From contig JALIGW010000002.1 in the NCBI GenBank assembly GCA_023053685.1, positions 46,961,778 to 47,025,777 of the forward strand: a stretch of 64,000 nt of DNA. The letters are read 5' to 3'. This document shows, piece after piece, positions 44,266 to 58,889 of the stretch. The notes below the pieces were generated by a model. That model was given only the letters and a program-made list of their open reading frames with translations. It searched no databases and had not been told where the DNA came from. The stretch comes from Diadophis punctatus similis. Its lineage: Eukaryota > Chordata > Lepidosauria > Squamata > Dipsadidae. Both the position numbers and the translations under genes were made by a program. The stretch's first letter is position 1; each line of letters opens with the position of its first letter.

Positions 44266-47144
44266 CTCCTTTACATTAGCTTGTATTTTAATGTTTTACT
44301 CGGAAACTTAATCTAGTATATTAAAAAAAACCCAAGAACTTTGATTGGCCAAGAATGTAATCAGTTGATAAAATGAATTGGCTGGGTGCTAAGGTAACAA
44401 TGCCCACCCACACAGTGATATTATATATGGAAGTGAACTTTGTATGTTTTCCGTAACAACCTCAGAGCAATAGAAAAGCCTTTGAATCTATAAAAGAGCT
44501 TTAAAAGCCCAAGAAGCTCTTTGACACAAACTGTTTGATTCTCTGCTTCCAAGCATGTCACTTCTTTGATTTGCTTCTGTAGGTTAATTTGGCTAAAGCT
44601 TTCTTCAAAGTACCCTTTGAAGCTTTGTTCAACTCTAATAGCAATGGCATTGATTGTTATTCTGTCCCATTATGTAAATTTTAAAAAATATACTTTTCTT
44701 CTACAGATTGGATCAGCTCTTAGATGATCACTTATGTTTTAACATTATTTTCATGTGTAAATGTATTCACTATTGTTAGGTCACTGAATCCAATGTAGAA
44801 AGTACTTCTCTTTCAAAATAGTCGCTTCTTTCATTGGAGATTCTGAAACATCATTATGTGATAGATCATTTTCTCCAAACACATTTAGTATTTCCATAAA
44901 AGCTTCTTTTTGTTGTAACTTCAAATTTCATTAACGAATAATACAAATGTATTTATTGGATTTAAACAATAAATGATTTGAGGCTCTTTTAAACATCCCC
45001 AAGGGATTTTTTTTTTAAAAAAAACTCCCCTAGCTCTCAAAATTAACCAATGCCATGCATTGGTTAAAAAGCACATTCAGTTATATGTTTTAAAAAGCAG
45101 TACTTTGGTGAGTATGTTTATAAGCATTATTAATATCTTTTAAATTGTTTTATGCTACTTATTGACCTTTTGTTAGCTTCTTCTCTGCTTCTATAATTTC
45201 TTTTCTAATTCTAATAGAACATTCCAGGAGCAATTATTCCTTAATCACCAGGTTCATCATGATGACATCTCTGATTAACAAATAGATATGTTCAATGCAA
45301 TAAGACATATTGTATTTGTAAAATAATCAAAATTGCTAATGACTTCAGACTCCTAGAGCAAGTAAAATATAAAACAGACACTTAAATAGACTGTACTATG
45401 TTTGTTCTAGCTTTAGAGTTGCATGCCCTCTTCATATCTAGTCACCTGCACTGAATCTATTTCTTAAATTAAAGAACTTCAGGAATCAAATTTGTCATTA
45501 AACTTTGCCCTCTTTGTTAGAAGCTACTGTTGGACCAAGTTCATGCTTCCTGTCAGTTGTTCATTTTTCAAGTGAAAGTATGAAATACTATATTCCAAAG
45601 ATGAATAATTTATTATTCTTCCAAGGCAATGATGATAATCAAAGAAGCAACCATCCTAATATGTATATAAAATGGACTTCATCATTTCAAAATAAACCAA
45701 AGATGCATTTAAACCAGATCTGGAAAGCATCCATAGACTAAATATTTTTCTCTACCACAGAAAAAGTTTATTTAATGGCTTAACACACACAAGCTGGAAG
45801 GCAACTAATGAAATTGCTTGAAATATCAGAAGCCTCCTAAACTGAAGCCCTTCTGTTTGGATGCTCGCCATATTACATCAGATCCCACTAGTAATTATTA
45901 ATACCTCTGTCATTACTCATGGAAGCTGATTTACACATCTGATTCAATAGTAGGGTAAAAATATATTTATTAACAGTAATTGCAACAACAATGAAAATAG
46001 TTCCTGAATAAGCACAATCTTGGGAGTTGAGTGAATGGTTCATGAGACAGATGCTATCTTTGTTAATCAGATAGTTGACTAAAGCACAGATGTGCAGATA
46101 TTTTAGTGATTAGGTTGCTACATGTCATTCAGTTCTAGTAGTTAGGAGCTCCAATAATATTTAAACAATCTATTTAAAATGTACTCAGCATTCAATCTGA
46201 AGAAATTGAAGTGGCTTTCTAATTCATGGATCTTAAGTAATAAAGGATTCAAGTCTAGATTCTTAAATGAAGAATTCTATTTTTTAAAAAAATGAATAAA
46301 TCATACTTTTTAATAGAAAAGATCAGTTTAGCGCACATGGTTAGAAGAAACAAAAAGCATAAAAAACCCAAGGTGTTATAGGAATCAAGATAAATGCCAG
46401 CAGTCGGAATTGTTTAGTAAAAAGTAGAAAACCATTTTTTTCATGCTTCTTTTGAATCCTAGTCTCTTGTATAAAATTAAAATACAGGGTTTAAATTCTA
46501 GATCCAGTTGCAGCCATGAACATCTGAATTCTGAAGAATAAAATACATGGTCTGCATATTTCCGGATTAGGGTGGCAAAATTCTCTTTTCTATTGTTTTC
46601 CTATTTATGTACAATTTCTAAACAGACAGACACTCAGTTTTTCCATATCATTATCTATTAAACTTATATATTACCATTAAATATTTTAGGTGCATAATGA
46701 TGGAATGTCCAACTTTTTTCAATTATGCAGCTAGCTGAAAAGTCCACATGGCTAATAAAAAAGCCAAGATGATGGCACAAATAAAAAACAGGTGGAGTTT
46801 CAATCACAATTTCATGGTTGCTAACTTGATTATTTTTACCATACTGTGTGGATACTGCTGGCAGCTGGCCTTTGGCGGAAACATGAGGCCACATTCTACA
46901 AAGTAGTAGTACCATGGCAAATATGGCATTTGTTTGCTTTTAAATGTAAAGTTATTGAAACAAATCAAATTTAGTTAATAGAATGACTCCCCATGTATTT
47001 TATAATTTCCCCATTATATCAAGTGTAATTGCAATTATGAAGAGGCTCTGAGAATTCAGTCCCTAATCTGCTGAGAACTCTAGCACATACACTCACACAA
47101 TTCCATACTGCATACAAAAAACAGTCAAAGGAATTAAAGACTGA

Positions 47145-47148
<4 letters not shown>
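44266..47148. other. Long AT-rich spacer, mostly single-copy in appearance
   Basis: No coding exon, RNA gene or repeat family recognised. Confidence 0.4.

Positions 47149-47225
<77 letters not shown>
47149..47225 (+). repeat. (AG)n microsatellite, 77 bp
   Basis: Pure AG dinucleotide run; frames through it are artefacts. Confidence 0.97.
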
Positions 47226-47229
<4 letters not shown>

Positions 47230-50200
47230 GTATGTATGTGGGGGCATTCTTTTGCCCCTTGGTAGATATACCTGCAATTTATAGTAGTAATGAGTTCATT
47301 CAATTTGCAGCTCTCGCTTTCAGTCAAAGTCTGAAGTGGTTGCAATGTTTCTTCTAATACGTCCTGCTTCCAGAAATGAAAGTCAGAAAAAGTACATCAG
47401 AATGAATATGTGTATTACAGCTTAACTTGCTCTCTTCCTTCAGCGAAAGTAAACCACTTGTACATGTCCTATCCTGATGAAATTATCAATATACAGTATT
47501 TAAGGACATGAAAAAACGATGTTAGGAATTTATATTATTCCTTGTCCCAACATGTTAATGCAAATCCATACTGCAACTCTGATGGACAATAGAATTAAAT
47601 TGCATTTTAGAATCTTTTGGGGAGGAGATCTAGATCCCCATTTTCAATAAGCCTATTTCATCCTGAAGACCCTTGGCTAATTAACCGATGAGTATAGAAT
47701 TGTATTATATCTTTATGGAACTATTATTCAAATTAATAGTTAATCAGGGTTTCCTGGACATTAGTCCTCCTGAATGTAATTCAACTACTGTAAATTCATA
47801 AAATTCATAGAGTTTTGCTGCACCATTTTGAATGAAACAAATCACTATCATCACCATTATGGTCATTGCACTGCTTGTGATTTTCCCCTGACAATCTTTC
47901 TGAGAAATGCATATTTTATTTTCCTCATTCCAAATCTTAGCAGTCAGCTTAATGACATGACAAGCTGTACATTACATTTGGGTAGTGAGAATTAGTTTTT
48001 ATCTGCCATTTAGGAACGGTTTCTCATTATCTGTCACAGAATTGATTTTTTAAAAAAATTATATGCCAAAAGCTGTATTAATATCACATTTTGAAATCAT
48101 GCTCCATGCGAACCCCTTTCTTTTTAACAAACCTTAAGTGCTGAGCAGTGATATGGTTCAATTTAAAATGATTGGAGAAAATACTATTCTTTAAAGGTAA
48201 CTCACACAAAATATTAAATTAATAGTTTCCCAATTCTGCTCTCTAAATGAAGACCAAGCTTTGTAATGAACAAGGTCTGGAAAAAAAAATATACATATTT
48301 TTTAGTTTTTAAAACTAAAACCTATCTGAAAAGGCCTCATGGCAATTTCTACATGCTTTTCCTAGCCAGCCTTTTTACAATGTGGCCTCCCAAGCCAGTT
48401 TTTAAGTCAAATTTCAGTATTAAAGGCAGTTCCGATAGATTCAAAACTTATTGCTGAGGAACAAAAGATATACAGGAAGGCACTGAAAATTATCTGTTCC
48501 ATATAACTTTTGATTGTTTAGATCTTTGTTGGAAGACACAACTACACAATTTATATAATTTTAATGTGCTTTTTATAAAGTATAGAAACTTAGCAAACAA
48601 ACAAACAAACAAACAAACAGGTTCCCCATTAGGGTAGTTCCACAGAGAGACAGTTATTGGGAAAATAAAGAAGAAGCAGACCTGAAGGTTGGGTATGGGC
48701 CTAATATAGGAGGAGTTTTGTTGGGAAGAAAGAAGAGATTAAAGAAGGAAGGGGTTAACACTGAAGGAGAGAAAAAAAGCTTGAATAGGAGTGAGTAGAC
48801 AGTGTATTTTCAGCCAATAAAAATGGTGTGCGTGGAAATAAGCCATAACCTTCTCCGATAAACAGCATTTCCACTGGTGACAGTGGGGAGAATTGTGCCC
48901 TTACCTCCTGGGGAAAAATCAGATGATACAATTGTGACAGGGGGAAGGAATCCCTCTAATGTATGTTGCTTTAAACCAGCTTGTAACAGGATTTTGTGGG
49001 AGCTGAGAATGAATCTCACTATTTAAACTGTTTGATTCTAGTAGTGGTTTGGAAAAACTAGGAGGAAAGCCATTGTTCACAGTTATGAATAGACTTTCTT
49101 TATTCATTCAAATGCTCAGAGAAGCATTTGAGGGGATCAACAAAACCCCACCAACAAAGCACTGGTTCTGGGGGGAAGCATTCATGATGCCACTCTTACT
49201 TAAAAGGACCAAAAGGAGTGGGGGTTTGGCAGGACCTTTGAGAAGATCAGGTTCTGAAGTAAGAGGCCCCAAAACATCAGGGGGTAGATGTAAATTGTGA
49301 ACATTAATATTATGTAGTAGTTAATAGTAGAGAATGTTTTATGTAATTAGCCTTAGTATCAGTTATAATTTATGATCTCAATCTATAAGAACTATAAATC
49401 ATATTCTTTGTCATATTTTATTATTATTTTGTTATAGGGCAAATGAAGGTTTCGTGTCCATTGTGTTTTCCAAGCTTCTTTTACTATAGTATAATGGTAA
49501 AACACAGGCATTATCCATCAAGGTACCAAGAGATTCAGAGTAATGGAAGTAACATGCAGCCATCATGAATTATGCTTGTGTGATGGCTACTTTTTATTAT
49601 TGCTTTAACATTTTCAATAGGGACATTGTAATTGTGTAACCTTAGGGATACAAGGAGATTGCCAGAAATCTTTTTGGCGAATAATCCAGACGCACATTTA
49701 GAAAACAAGATGGATGATGGTGAGGTCTACTTGGCTGTCTAATAATAATGTCTCCTGTGAAGGCCCAGGAGAGGTAGATATGATTCAGGAAATATATCAT
49801 ATTTTATGAGCTCTCTAAGTATATTATTCTTTAACTTAAGATCCTTAAAAACAATGACACTATTTTTATGATAACCTTCATATTTCCAGTAAAACATACA
49901 ATTATCCAACTGTTCCTTTTTATTTATTTATGTGGTTCATTTGAAGAAATCAGTGCAATCTAAACAAAGGCATGAAATATTTATTATTCTTTGTTCAGAT
50001 GCACTTTCTGAAATGATATAATGACCATAAAAGAAATCAATGGATTTATTTAACTGGGAAACAAATTTAAGAAATAGAGTTTAAGGCAAATATATTTATT
50101 CATTTGACCAGAAAATATGACAGAACAGAATAATAAGCATATCTTTTCCATCCTGGCCACTATCCAGATGTATAAGCTTCACCTTTCAGAAATTTCATCA

Positions 50201-51304
50201 ATAATCATGTTAGTCAAGGAATTCTAAGAACTGAAGTCAGCTCATCAGAGCAGTGCCCCATTTTGAAAAAGACTGATACGACAATCTAACCCTAATTAAT
50301 TTTTCCTCCCCTGGTGCTGGCACTATTTACCACTTTTTTCTGACAGCTGAGCTTGAACCGTTTGAAAGGATGTATGTTCATATAACATCCAATGAGATTT
50401 TCCTGAAATATAAGACTAAATTCAGAACCAATCTTCCAGGAAAATCTTTTCTGGCAATTATTTCCTTGGATTGGATCAGGCTTATGTTATCTCAGCTAAT
50501 ATGTAAACATCCAATTTCTTTATATAGTATTTACATTTTTCTAAAGTACAATTTGTTCAGTTTTACATTAAAACTTGAATCAAATTAAATTCTTCAACCT
50601 CTCTCATGTTAGCAGATAATTGAGCCATATATGAATTCTATGTTGAAATAGATTTTTTCATTTGTGCACACAATGTCTTTCACTCAAAATTATACATAGG
50701 CTAGGAGTGGACAGGATGTTCTTTTAATCAGGAAGTTGGCTAAATAACCCAACATAACTGCTTAAGTTTAACACATCTATTGACAAATTGTTCTAGAAAA
50801 CCATACTTTTATTACCTGGCAATAGTGATATTTTTGGTATGATTTTTGTGACCACCCTTGCATTAGTGGGAACTGTTCAGTATATCTAAAATTTACGATT
50901 AATGAAAGAAATCTTTCCATCTAAATTTAGATAGAATCCTTGACATTACTAGGATTTTGTTTAATACATCTTTTACAAACTTTAAAAAAAAGTCAATCCC
51001 CCATTTATTTATTTATTGCATATCTATCCCAACACAATCCAAATCACATCTCTTGTACTTGAAATATCAAAACTCATTAAAATGTGTAGTCACATCCAGT
51101 ATTTTTTCATTGGTTATCTTGAATAAGGGTAATTTGTGCTATTTTTATTGGCATATATTATGTTAACATGTTACAAGAATTAAGATGTAGGCAATAGTCC
51201 TGTAAGAAACTGTTCTTTAAATAAAAAGCTGTGATATAAATGAAAGTTATCAAATACCATGACTACTAGTCATAACTATAATCACAATAAGAAAAATAAT
51301 ACAA
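47226..51304. other. Long AT-rich spacer
   Basis: No gene recognised. 48596-48620 is a (CAAA)n run. 47930-48060 looks unusually rich in non-repetitive words and might be conserved noncoding sequence, but I cannot test this. Confidence 0.35.
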
Positions 51305-51388
51305 AGAATAGAATAGAATAGAATAGAATAGAATAGAATAGAATAGAATAGAATAGAATAGAATAGAATAGAATAGAATAGAATAGAA
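51305..51388 (+). repeat. (AATAG)n pentamer microsatellite
   Basis: About 17 near-perfect units, directly followed by 'attttattggccaagtgtca' and 'ggacacacaaggaatttgtc' (to about 51440), the reverse complement of a LINE 3' end. Snake genomes are known for AATAG arrays seeded by CR1-like LINE tails; this fits. Confidence 0.92.
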
Positions 51389-51440
51389 ATTTTATTGGCC
51401 AAGTGTCATTGGACACACAAGGAATTTGTCTTGTTATATA

Positions 51441-52480
51441 TCTAATCTATATCTATTATATGTTTTTTTTTTAAAAAATAAGAACTTGTCAAAACACAGA
51501 AGCATATTTCTTCAGAAATGGGACAGAAAACGTTTCAGGTTTTTTTAAAATTAATATTTGTTTAAAAATATTCAATCTGGGAGAAGGCAAATGGATGTAC
51601 TGTATTAATGCAGTCAGGAAAAACCCCTACTTCTTAAATATTAAGGTTTCAATTCTTTTTATTCTGATATTAAATTAGAATTATCACTGCATTTTGACAG
51701 AATGTCAGTCTTTAATAACTAAATGTCAAGCATGTATCACATGAGCCTCTCATGTTAGAGAGAATTGCATCCGCTGAATTTCCCTATCAATGAAGGTCAA
51801 TTATCCCTTTTTGTTCATTTTAATAGCTTGCACAATCCATAGACATTATGGAAAGAAATTGGGCTTTTAATACCAATCTAACTGTGGTATTAAATCATAA
51901 CAAAATACAAAACAAGGTAACTAATAACTTGGGGAAAATACTAAGGAAGCGATTATAAATGTATTTGGAAATACCTCATTGAATGCAAATGGGACTTATT
52001 TCTGTGTAAACAAGTAATTCTTAGAAATAATTTCTAAATAGAATGTTTTCCAGAAGACATTCATTCAAATATTTGCATATGCCCAGCATAACAAACAAAC
52101 AAACAATCTAGCAGCTTGATAATACTGCTGATAACTATTTTATTATTGATTGAATATCCACCTTCTATTGAATTTCAATACTTCTAGAACAAGAAATACA
52201 TTAATAGTCAAGCCAGCTTCACAGTTAGAAATGAAGTGGATATTTTCACAGTAATTCACTAGGAAACCTTTGAACTTGTTTCATTTTAAAAATGTGATGA
52301 TGTCAGTAAAATATATATCCCAGCTGGGGTTCGCAATGTGAAATTCTTTCTTTTCTATTTCTTTAAATTTCCTGATTAATCACCTTTGCAATATATAAAA
52401 TGGATAGAAGAAGTTGTTAATTTATTGAATTAAAATCTTTAGGGACAAATGTTTTATCAAACTATGTTTTTCCTAAATAA
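51441..52480. other. AT-rich spacer
   Basis: Nothing recognised. Confidence 0.35.
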
Positions 52481-52489
52481 ATCTGTGTG

Positions 52490-53230
52490 AACCAACCCCT
52501 CTTTCATCTATATCTGTTTTTATCCACTTGAGAAGAAGGCCAACATATTTGCCATCTATCTGCAGAATTTGCTTAAGCAACATATTATTTCACTGGTTTT
52601 GTTTAGCTCTCATTGCAGGAATTTAAATCTCTTGTTTAACTAAGCTGCTCCAGCTCTTTAAAAACTGAAATGAAAGTTGAACTATAATAATTTTCAAATT
52701 ATACGGTTGACAGTTTCTGGTTCTGCTGGATTTATGACTGCTTTCACATTTAGTGAACTGTATTTGATCAGGCTGTATTTCACTCAGAATCTCTCTTTAA
52801 GTGCCTAATTGAAATTGCTCTACCAAATTTGTTCATTTAGCTAAACTTTCACTTAAATATATCCATATCCAAACATTTCAAAGGCACCTTATTGTGACAT
52901 GATTAGTTAGCAGTGGTTATAAAATGGTGTTTTTCCCTCTTTTAAAAAAATTCTGAAACTTTGGCACCATCAATGATATAATTATCATCATCAGGAAGAT
53001 TCTTGGATATAGAAACTTATTATTGCAATATATATGGAGCTTCATGTTGTTATGTTAATACATTTAGAGGCACAGATGTCACACAGAGAAATGGACCAAA
53101 CTGTCCTCTTCCATTTATAGAATGGCAGGTGTCTGATAAGGCACTCAACAAGAATGTTTTCCATCTGTCTGGTCATCGGCACCTCCTGCCATCCTTTTCC
53201 AACGGCAATGCCATAAAATATCTGAGGTTT
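52490..53230. other. Candidate conserved noncoding block
   Basis: Non-repetitive sequence with balanced composition and homeobox-like words (taattg, ttaatt) and no recognised repeat. The frame at 53003-53230 is open for 75 codons but starts without an ATG and resembles nothing I know. The call is by appearance only. Confidence 0.25.
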
Positions 53231-53600
53231 TAAAGCAGCAATGTGAATTCATATTATCCACAAGAATTTTGTAAGCCTATTTATACATATTAGGCTCTCC
53301 GTGTTTCTTAACTTAGTCACACTGGAACAATGATGCCAACTTCCAGACGTATTGCTCTGCTCTTCTGGATATATAGAATGCCCTTCAATTTTTCCACTTT
53401 TTTTTTGCAACAAATGTGAAAAAAGATAAATGAATATTTCTTAACTTTATTTTGAAAGAAATTATAATGAAGGCTCTGTGCAGGATTTTTATTATATATT
53501 TGCAAACTTACAAAGAACTGATAAAGAAATAAAGTTGCAAATATTATTTCTAGCCTGGATGGCCCTGGAGTGGGACTGAAAGGCAAAAGGAAAAACATAA

Positions 53601-53756
<156 letters not shown>

Positions 53757-53838
53757 GGTATGGCTATCTGACGAGAGCAAAATAAGCTTGAAATAGATCT
53801 ATAATACTCTCCCTTTATTTTCATTTATCAGCAAAAAA

Positions 53839-54555
<717 letters not shown>

Positions 54556-54560
54556 GAAAG

Positions 54561-54840
54561 TGTTATGTATTGAATATATATATAGTTGTGTTAAGTTCTA
54601 TTAAAGTGAAACTAACCTTCAGATGACCCTAACTGTTAACTCCAACTGTTTTGGAGGGAAATTTGGAACATTCATATTTGGGCGGGCTTTTTCAAGTATT
54701 ATGATTGGTTAAGGCCCTGTGGGCCCAGAGTATAAATGACAGGGAATTGCCTGCAGTTTCTCAGTTCCAGTTTTGAGCCAATAAATGCTGTTGTAGCTAT
54801 GCTGGTCTGCTTCTTGGCTACTGAAGCCCACTACACAATA
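54561..54840 (+). mobile_element. Candidate solo LTR, 280 bp
   Basis: Begins TGTTATGTATTG, contains 'gagtataaatgacag' (TATA-like at 54731), AATAAA at 54779-54784, and a 'ctgttgtagctatgctggtc' end region. A 5-bp repeat gaaag flanks the interval (54556-54560 and 54841-54845). The last bases read CACACAATA rather than the usual CA, so the true end may be at 54837 without a clean duplication. No internal coding region. Confidence 0.55.
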
Positions 54841-55214
54841 GAAAGATTTAAGCTTTTGTTGTTGGAAAAATTATTCACATCATGTTTACTGATATGAATT
54901 TCAATGATACCAGTTGGAGTTTTCCAGCTGATCTAAGTATGGTATTTCATTTCCTGTGGCAGACAGGAAAAAGTTACTTCTCCTTCTCACCTACTGAGAC
55001 TCAGTTCCTAATATTCTTCCCTCTCCTGGCTGATTTTGATAGCTACCTGCACATTAATTGATTTTATGTAAATATATTAACTGCAATTACTATGAATATA
55101 TTTTACAACTATATTAAACATGTGAATTTTTAAGACATTTGATTGTAGAAAGAATTCTGTTAGGTCTGGTCAGACAAGATATGGTAAATTTCTTAACTGC
55201 ATTAATAGTTTATA

Positions 55215-55504
55215 TTAATTTGGGTGTGTCTTATACTCCGAATGTAGCTTTTCCAAAGCTTTTTTCCCCCAGCCCTAAGGAGGTGCTAACGATCTTCCCA
55301 GCTTCCTACTCCATCTTTGCAGGCTTGTTTTCATTCCTACTCCCTCTGAAAAAGGTCTTTTCAGCCTTAACCAGGGGATAAAATAATGTGCTGAAGCTGA
55401 ACAGACTAAGGACGCTAGCCAGATGAATACCTGGTAGGTAGATTTTTTTCCCCTGTTTTCCTCCCCCAAACTAAGGTGCGTCTTATACTTTGAAAAATGC
55501 GGTA
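55215..55504 (+). mobile_element. MITE fragment of the 'tataagacgcacc' family
   Basis: Contains 'tgtgtcttatactccgaatg' on the left and ends 'aaggtgcgtcttatac...gcggta' on the right. It pairs in sequence with the element starting at 63133. The left terminus is missing. Confidence 0.65.
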
Positions 55505-55895
55505 TGTATCACATTTCTGTGTCTTTTTTTTCTTTGACAAATATGTTACTACTGATATAGTACTGTTTTATTGAAAGTCCATCATGGACTTTCAGCAAAG
55601 TAGAAAGATGGGACCATAGAACCAAAAAAAAAAGTACAGGCATAAATGGTGGAGCTGCCTGACAGAGCAAAGAGCAGAGATCAACATTAGGTTAGCAAGC
55701 CCTCAGAGACTGGTGCAACACCAGAAATCAATATGAAGGTTTTATTTCAACAGTGACAACTGAATTCAGCTGCAAATCATAATGATCAAATTAGAAGCTG
55801 TAAGGAGAGAACACTTTGTGAAAAAAATGCATCTTTTAGTTGGTTCTAAACCTCCACCTGTACCTCAATAACAAAGTCTTCCATTCAATTTAAAA

Positions 55896-55997
55896 TAAGG
55901 AAGGAAGGAAGGAAGGAAGGAAGGAAGGAAGGAAGGAAGGAAGGAAGGAAGGAAGGAAGGAAGGAAGGAAGGAAGGAAGGAAGGAAGGAAGGAAGGA
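55896..55997 (+). repeat. (AAGG)n microsatellite
   Basis: About 100 bp of nearly pure AAGG, purine on one strand only, so it can form triplex-type structures. Confidence 0.97.
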
Positions 55998-58360
55998 TAT
56001 CCAAATTCTGGTTTTCTCTCAAACATAGTTTGAACCCAAACCTAACCAAAGATTAGAGAAAGATCATATTCTATGTATGACAGCCATTTAAATTCTTTAA
56101 AACAGAAATCCTTTTAGAAATAGCACGGACGCATGAAACAAACCTAGATAAATAAATACTGCTCTGTGGTCATGATCACCTGCAGGAAATTTTGCCCCAT
56201 GGAGAAATAATGCATTTTTGGCAGAAAATCCAGATTGCTGTTTTTGATTGCCAAATGTTCCCCTGTGGATCTGTAACAGGTCCAGGTAGCCATGAGCCTA
56301 TCCAATAAAAACAAAGCAAAATCAACATTCATTCTACAAAATTACTCTCGACCAAATTTCTTCTGCCACCATCAAAGATCATAGCAATTATTAACAGCCT
56401 AACAAGAAGATATTTTCTGCATGTTCAGAAAAAGTAATCCTATGATTTTGTAGGCATCATTTATTGCTATTGCTTTGCCAGAACTTAGAACCTATATAAT
56501 GCTTCATTTAGCAGCATGAAATCAAATGCTGAGTACTTGCTTTAGATTCTGTTGGCGATGCTGGGTTTTTTCTTCACTCCCTGCTTTTATTTAATCATAA
56601 TCATATTAAATCTTTCTGAAATAAAACCATGTCTTCCACTTAATTTTTAACACAATGAGCTGAAGTGTGACAGTTTCAATGGTTCTCAAACAGGTCATCA
56701 CAGAAGTGATGGGGAAGCTTTACATTATTCAGTTCAATGGCTTTACAATAATCTAAAAGAAGCGGGATTGGGCATAAACCCAGATGAGTTCAACAAAGGG
56801 GAAAAAAGTATTAGAATCAAGCAGGGCACACATTCTCTTTTCAATGCGTCCTTGAGATCCATAAATTTCTTTGCAGTAGAAATGTCAGTGTTGACAAAGT
56901 ATAAGAGAATTATAGCCTGCTCTTACTGAAAGGATATGCATTCTGATATAATTTTTTAAAAGAGAATTGAATGGGATTCAAAGAATACTACCTGGCGTAT
57001 GGTGGTTTAGATAACAAGGTAACATATGAGGGGACACCTTTATATGATCAGGAGTTGTTTTGCAAATTACCTACTCTCTATTGCACTCTAAATCATTCAC
57101 TATGTTAACAAAACAAGATTCATAGTCAGGAAGATAACACAGGATTGTATACTGTACAAATGAACAGGCTCAATTCATAATATTTTGGAATATATGAAAA
57201 GATCCAGTTCCCACAGGTCTACAATTCTGGAAAAGGTAGAAGGAAAAAGAAAAAAATTACTAGCTGCAAGATGGAATGACTGAATTAGAGCAATAATGAC
57301 TGTACCATTGGAAGGTCTCAAGGGTCAGGTTGATTATCCTGAAAGTCTATGTGGTTGCAAAAAGTCAACACTGCCTTGATAACATAGCGAAATCCAAAAC
57401 TGGTTTCCACATTGATTTAAATTTTATATCATGTATTTTTAGATAAAATATTAGTTTTGACATTGGCACTGCTCCTGTAACATAATTTGCCATTTTTTCT
57501 ATAGAAATATATTGGTAATATCCAGTGAGAACCATAAAGAATTGTAGCAGCTTTTTCCAGTTCTGTATATTTTCCAGGGATATAAGGTTTGGTAATATTT
57601 AATTGAAAATATAGTACCTTGAAAAGATATATCCACCTTTAAAATTGGTTCCATTATATTATTAATAATTTTCCAAAATTATTACAAATTACAGCACTGC
57701 TACCAAATATGAAAAAATAATCCAACATGATTATTACATTACATTAAAAATTACACACACACACATTTTCTCTAGGTATAATATTGACAGTATGTTTCAC
57801 ATTTTTTTCTTTTATTGATGCTCCCAGTGTAAAGTTCTATATTTATTTAATCATACCATTTTTTATTTGTTTAGTTTTTGAATAATACTTCAGCACCAAT
57901 TAAACGATTTGAATCATACACAATAGGTTTTTCAAATATTCTAATCATCTCTTAGTATTCCACATTGGTTTTGTAATTCCTTTCCTATACTACTATTTTA
58001 TTTCAATATATTATTTGTACTATTTTCTGTACTATTCATTTGTAAATATTGATACTTGTGAGTTGAAACAAAACCCCTGATAGTATTACCTTCATTCACC
58101 TGTATTGCGTGTCTGTGTCTTTATGTGCGTGTCTTTGTGAAGAACATGTAGCAAATAAAAAAAAATGCAGACCTCTGTATTGCTACAAGGTGAACAGTGT
58201 ATAGGACTTTGGGATTCAGCGTATGACCTTTTACTGTAGATCTCTAACAACCCTGGTTAATGTGTGACAGTGATTATGTTTCATAGATTCCTAGATATAA
58301 TTCACAAAGGTTATACAGATAACACATTTTAAAGTAGTCCAGTGACAGCGCATGCCATGT
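55998..58360. other. AT-rich spacer
   Basis: No gene or known repeat recognised. Confidence 0.35.
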
Positions 58361-58369
58361 GTGACATTT

Positions 58370-58680
58370 TAATCAACTCCAGTCACCTTAATGGAATTGC
58401 AAGAGAGAAAGATGGAGAGCCTGCCCCATAGACATCTGGGCTCAGCAGGAAAAAAGACTGAAAGTGCTCAAAGTGTCTGGCCATTAGGCAGCTATGCTCT
58501 TGAACCTAACCAGCGGCGATCATTGAATGCACACTGTGAAAATAATGCAGCTTTGCTTAGCCCAAAGTCACCTTCTCATTACATGACGTAAACAGGGGAC
58601 TGCTTAAAGCAGCCATGATTGCCTCAATCTAAATGAAGATGAGTTTACATTACTTTGTTAAAAGAGAAAAAGCTGGGTGT
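58370..58680. other. Candidate conserved noncoding block
   Basis: Unique, balanced-composition sequence with E-box (CAGCTATGC-adjacent) and CRE-like TGACGTAA (58584) words. The open frame at 58391-58588 resembles no known protein. It has the look of a developmental enhancer, judged by appearance only. Confidence 0.3.
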
Positions 58681-58889
58681 GGGCAGGCCATCTAAAGTCA
58701 GAATTAAAAAGCATGGAGAAGCTTTATAATGTTTTATGTATTAGGAAGGTAAAAAGAAATCAGGCAAACCTTTCAATAAATTAGATTGGAAAGATGTGCC
58801 CATGCTGACTCCGCCACAGGTTAAAAACTACTCTAGCAATATTTTGTATTTGTATTTTTTCTGAAAGTACTTTTTTTTTAAGTTGAGTA

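Noticed and set aside
47019..47345. Ser-Leu repeat protein on the minus strand
   Set aside because: It is a translation of the AG microsatellite.
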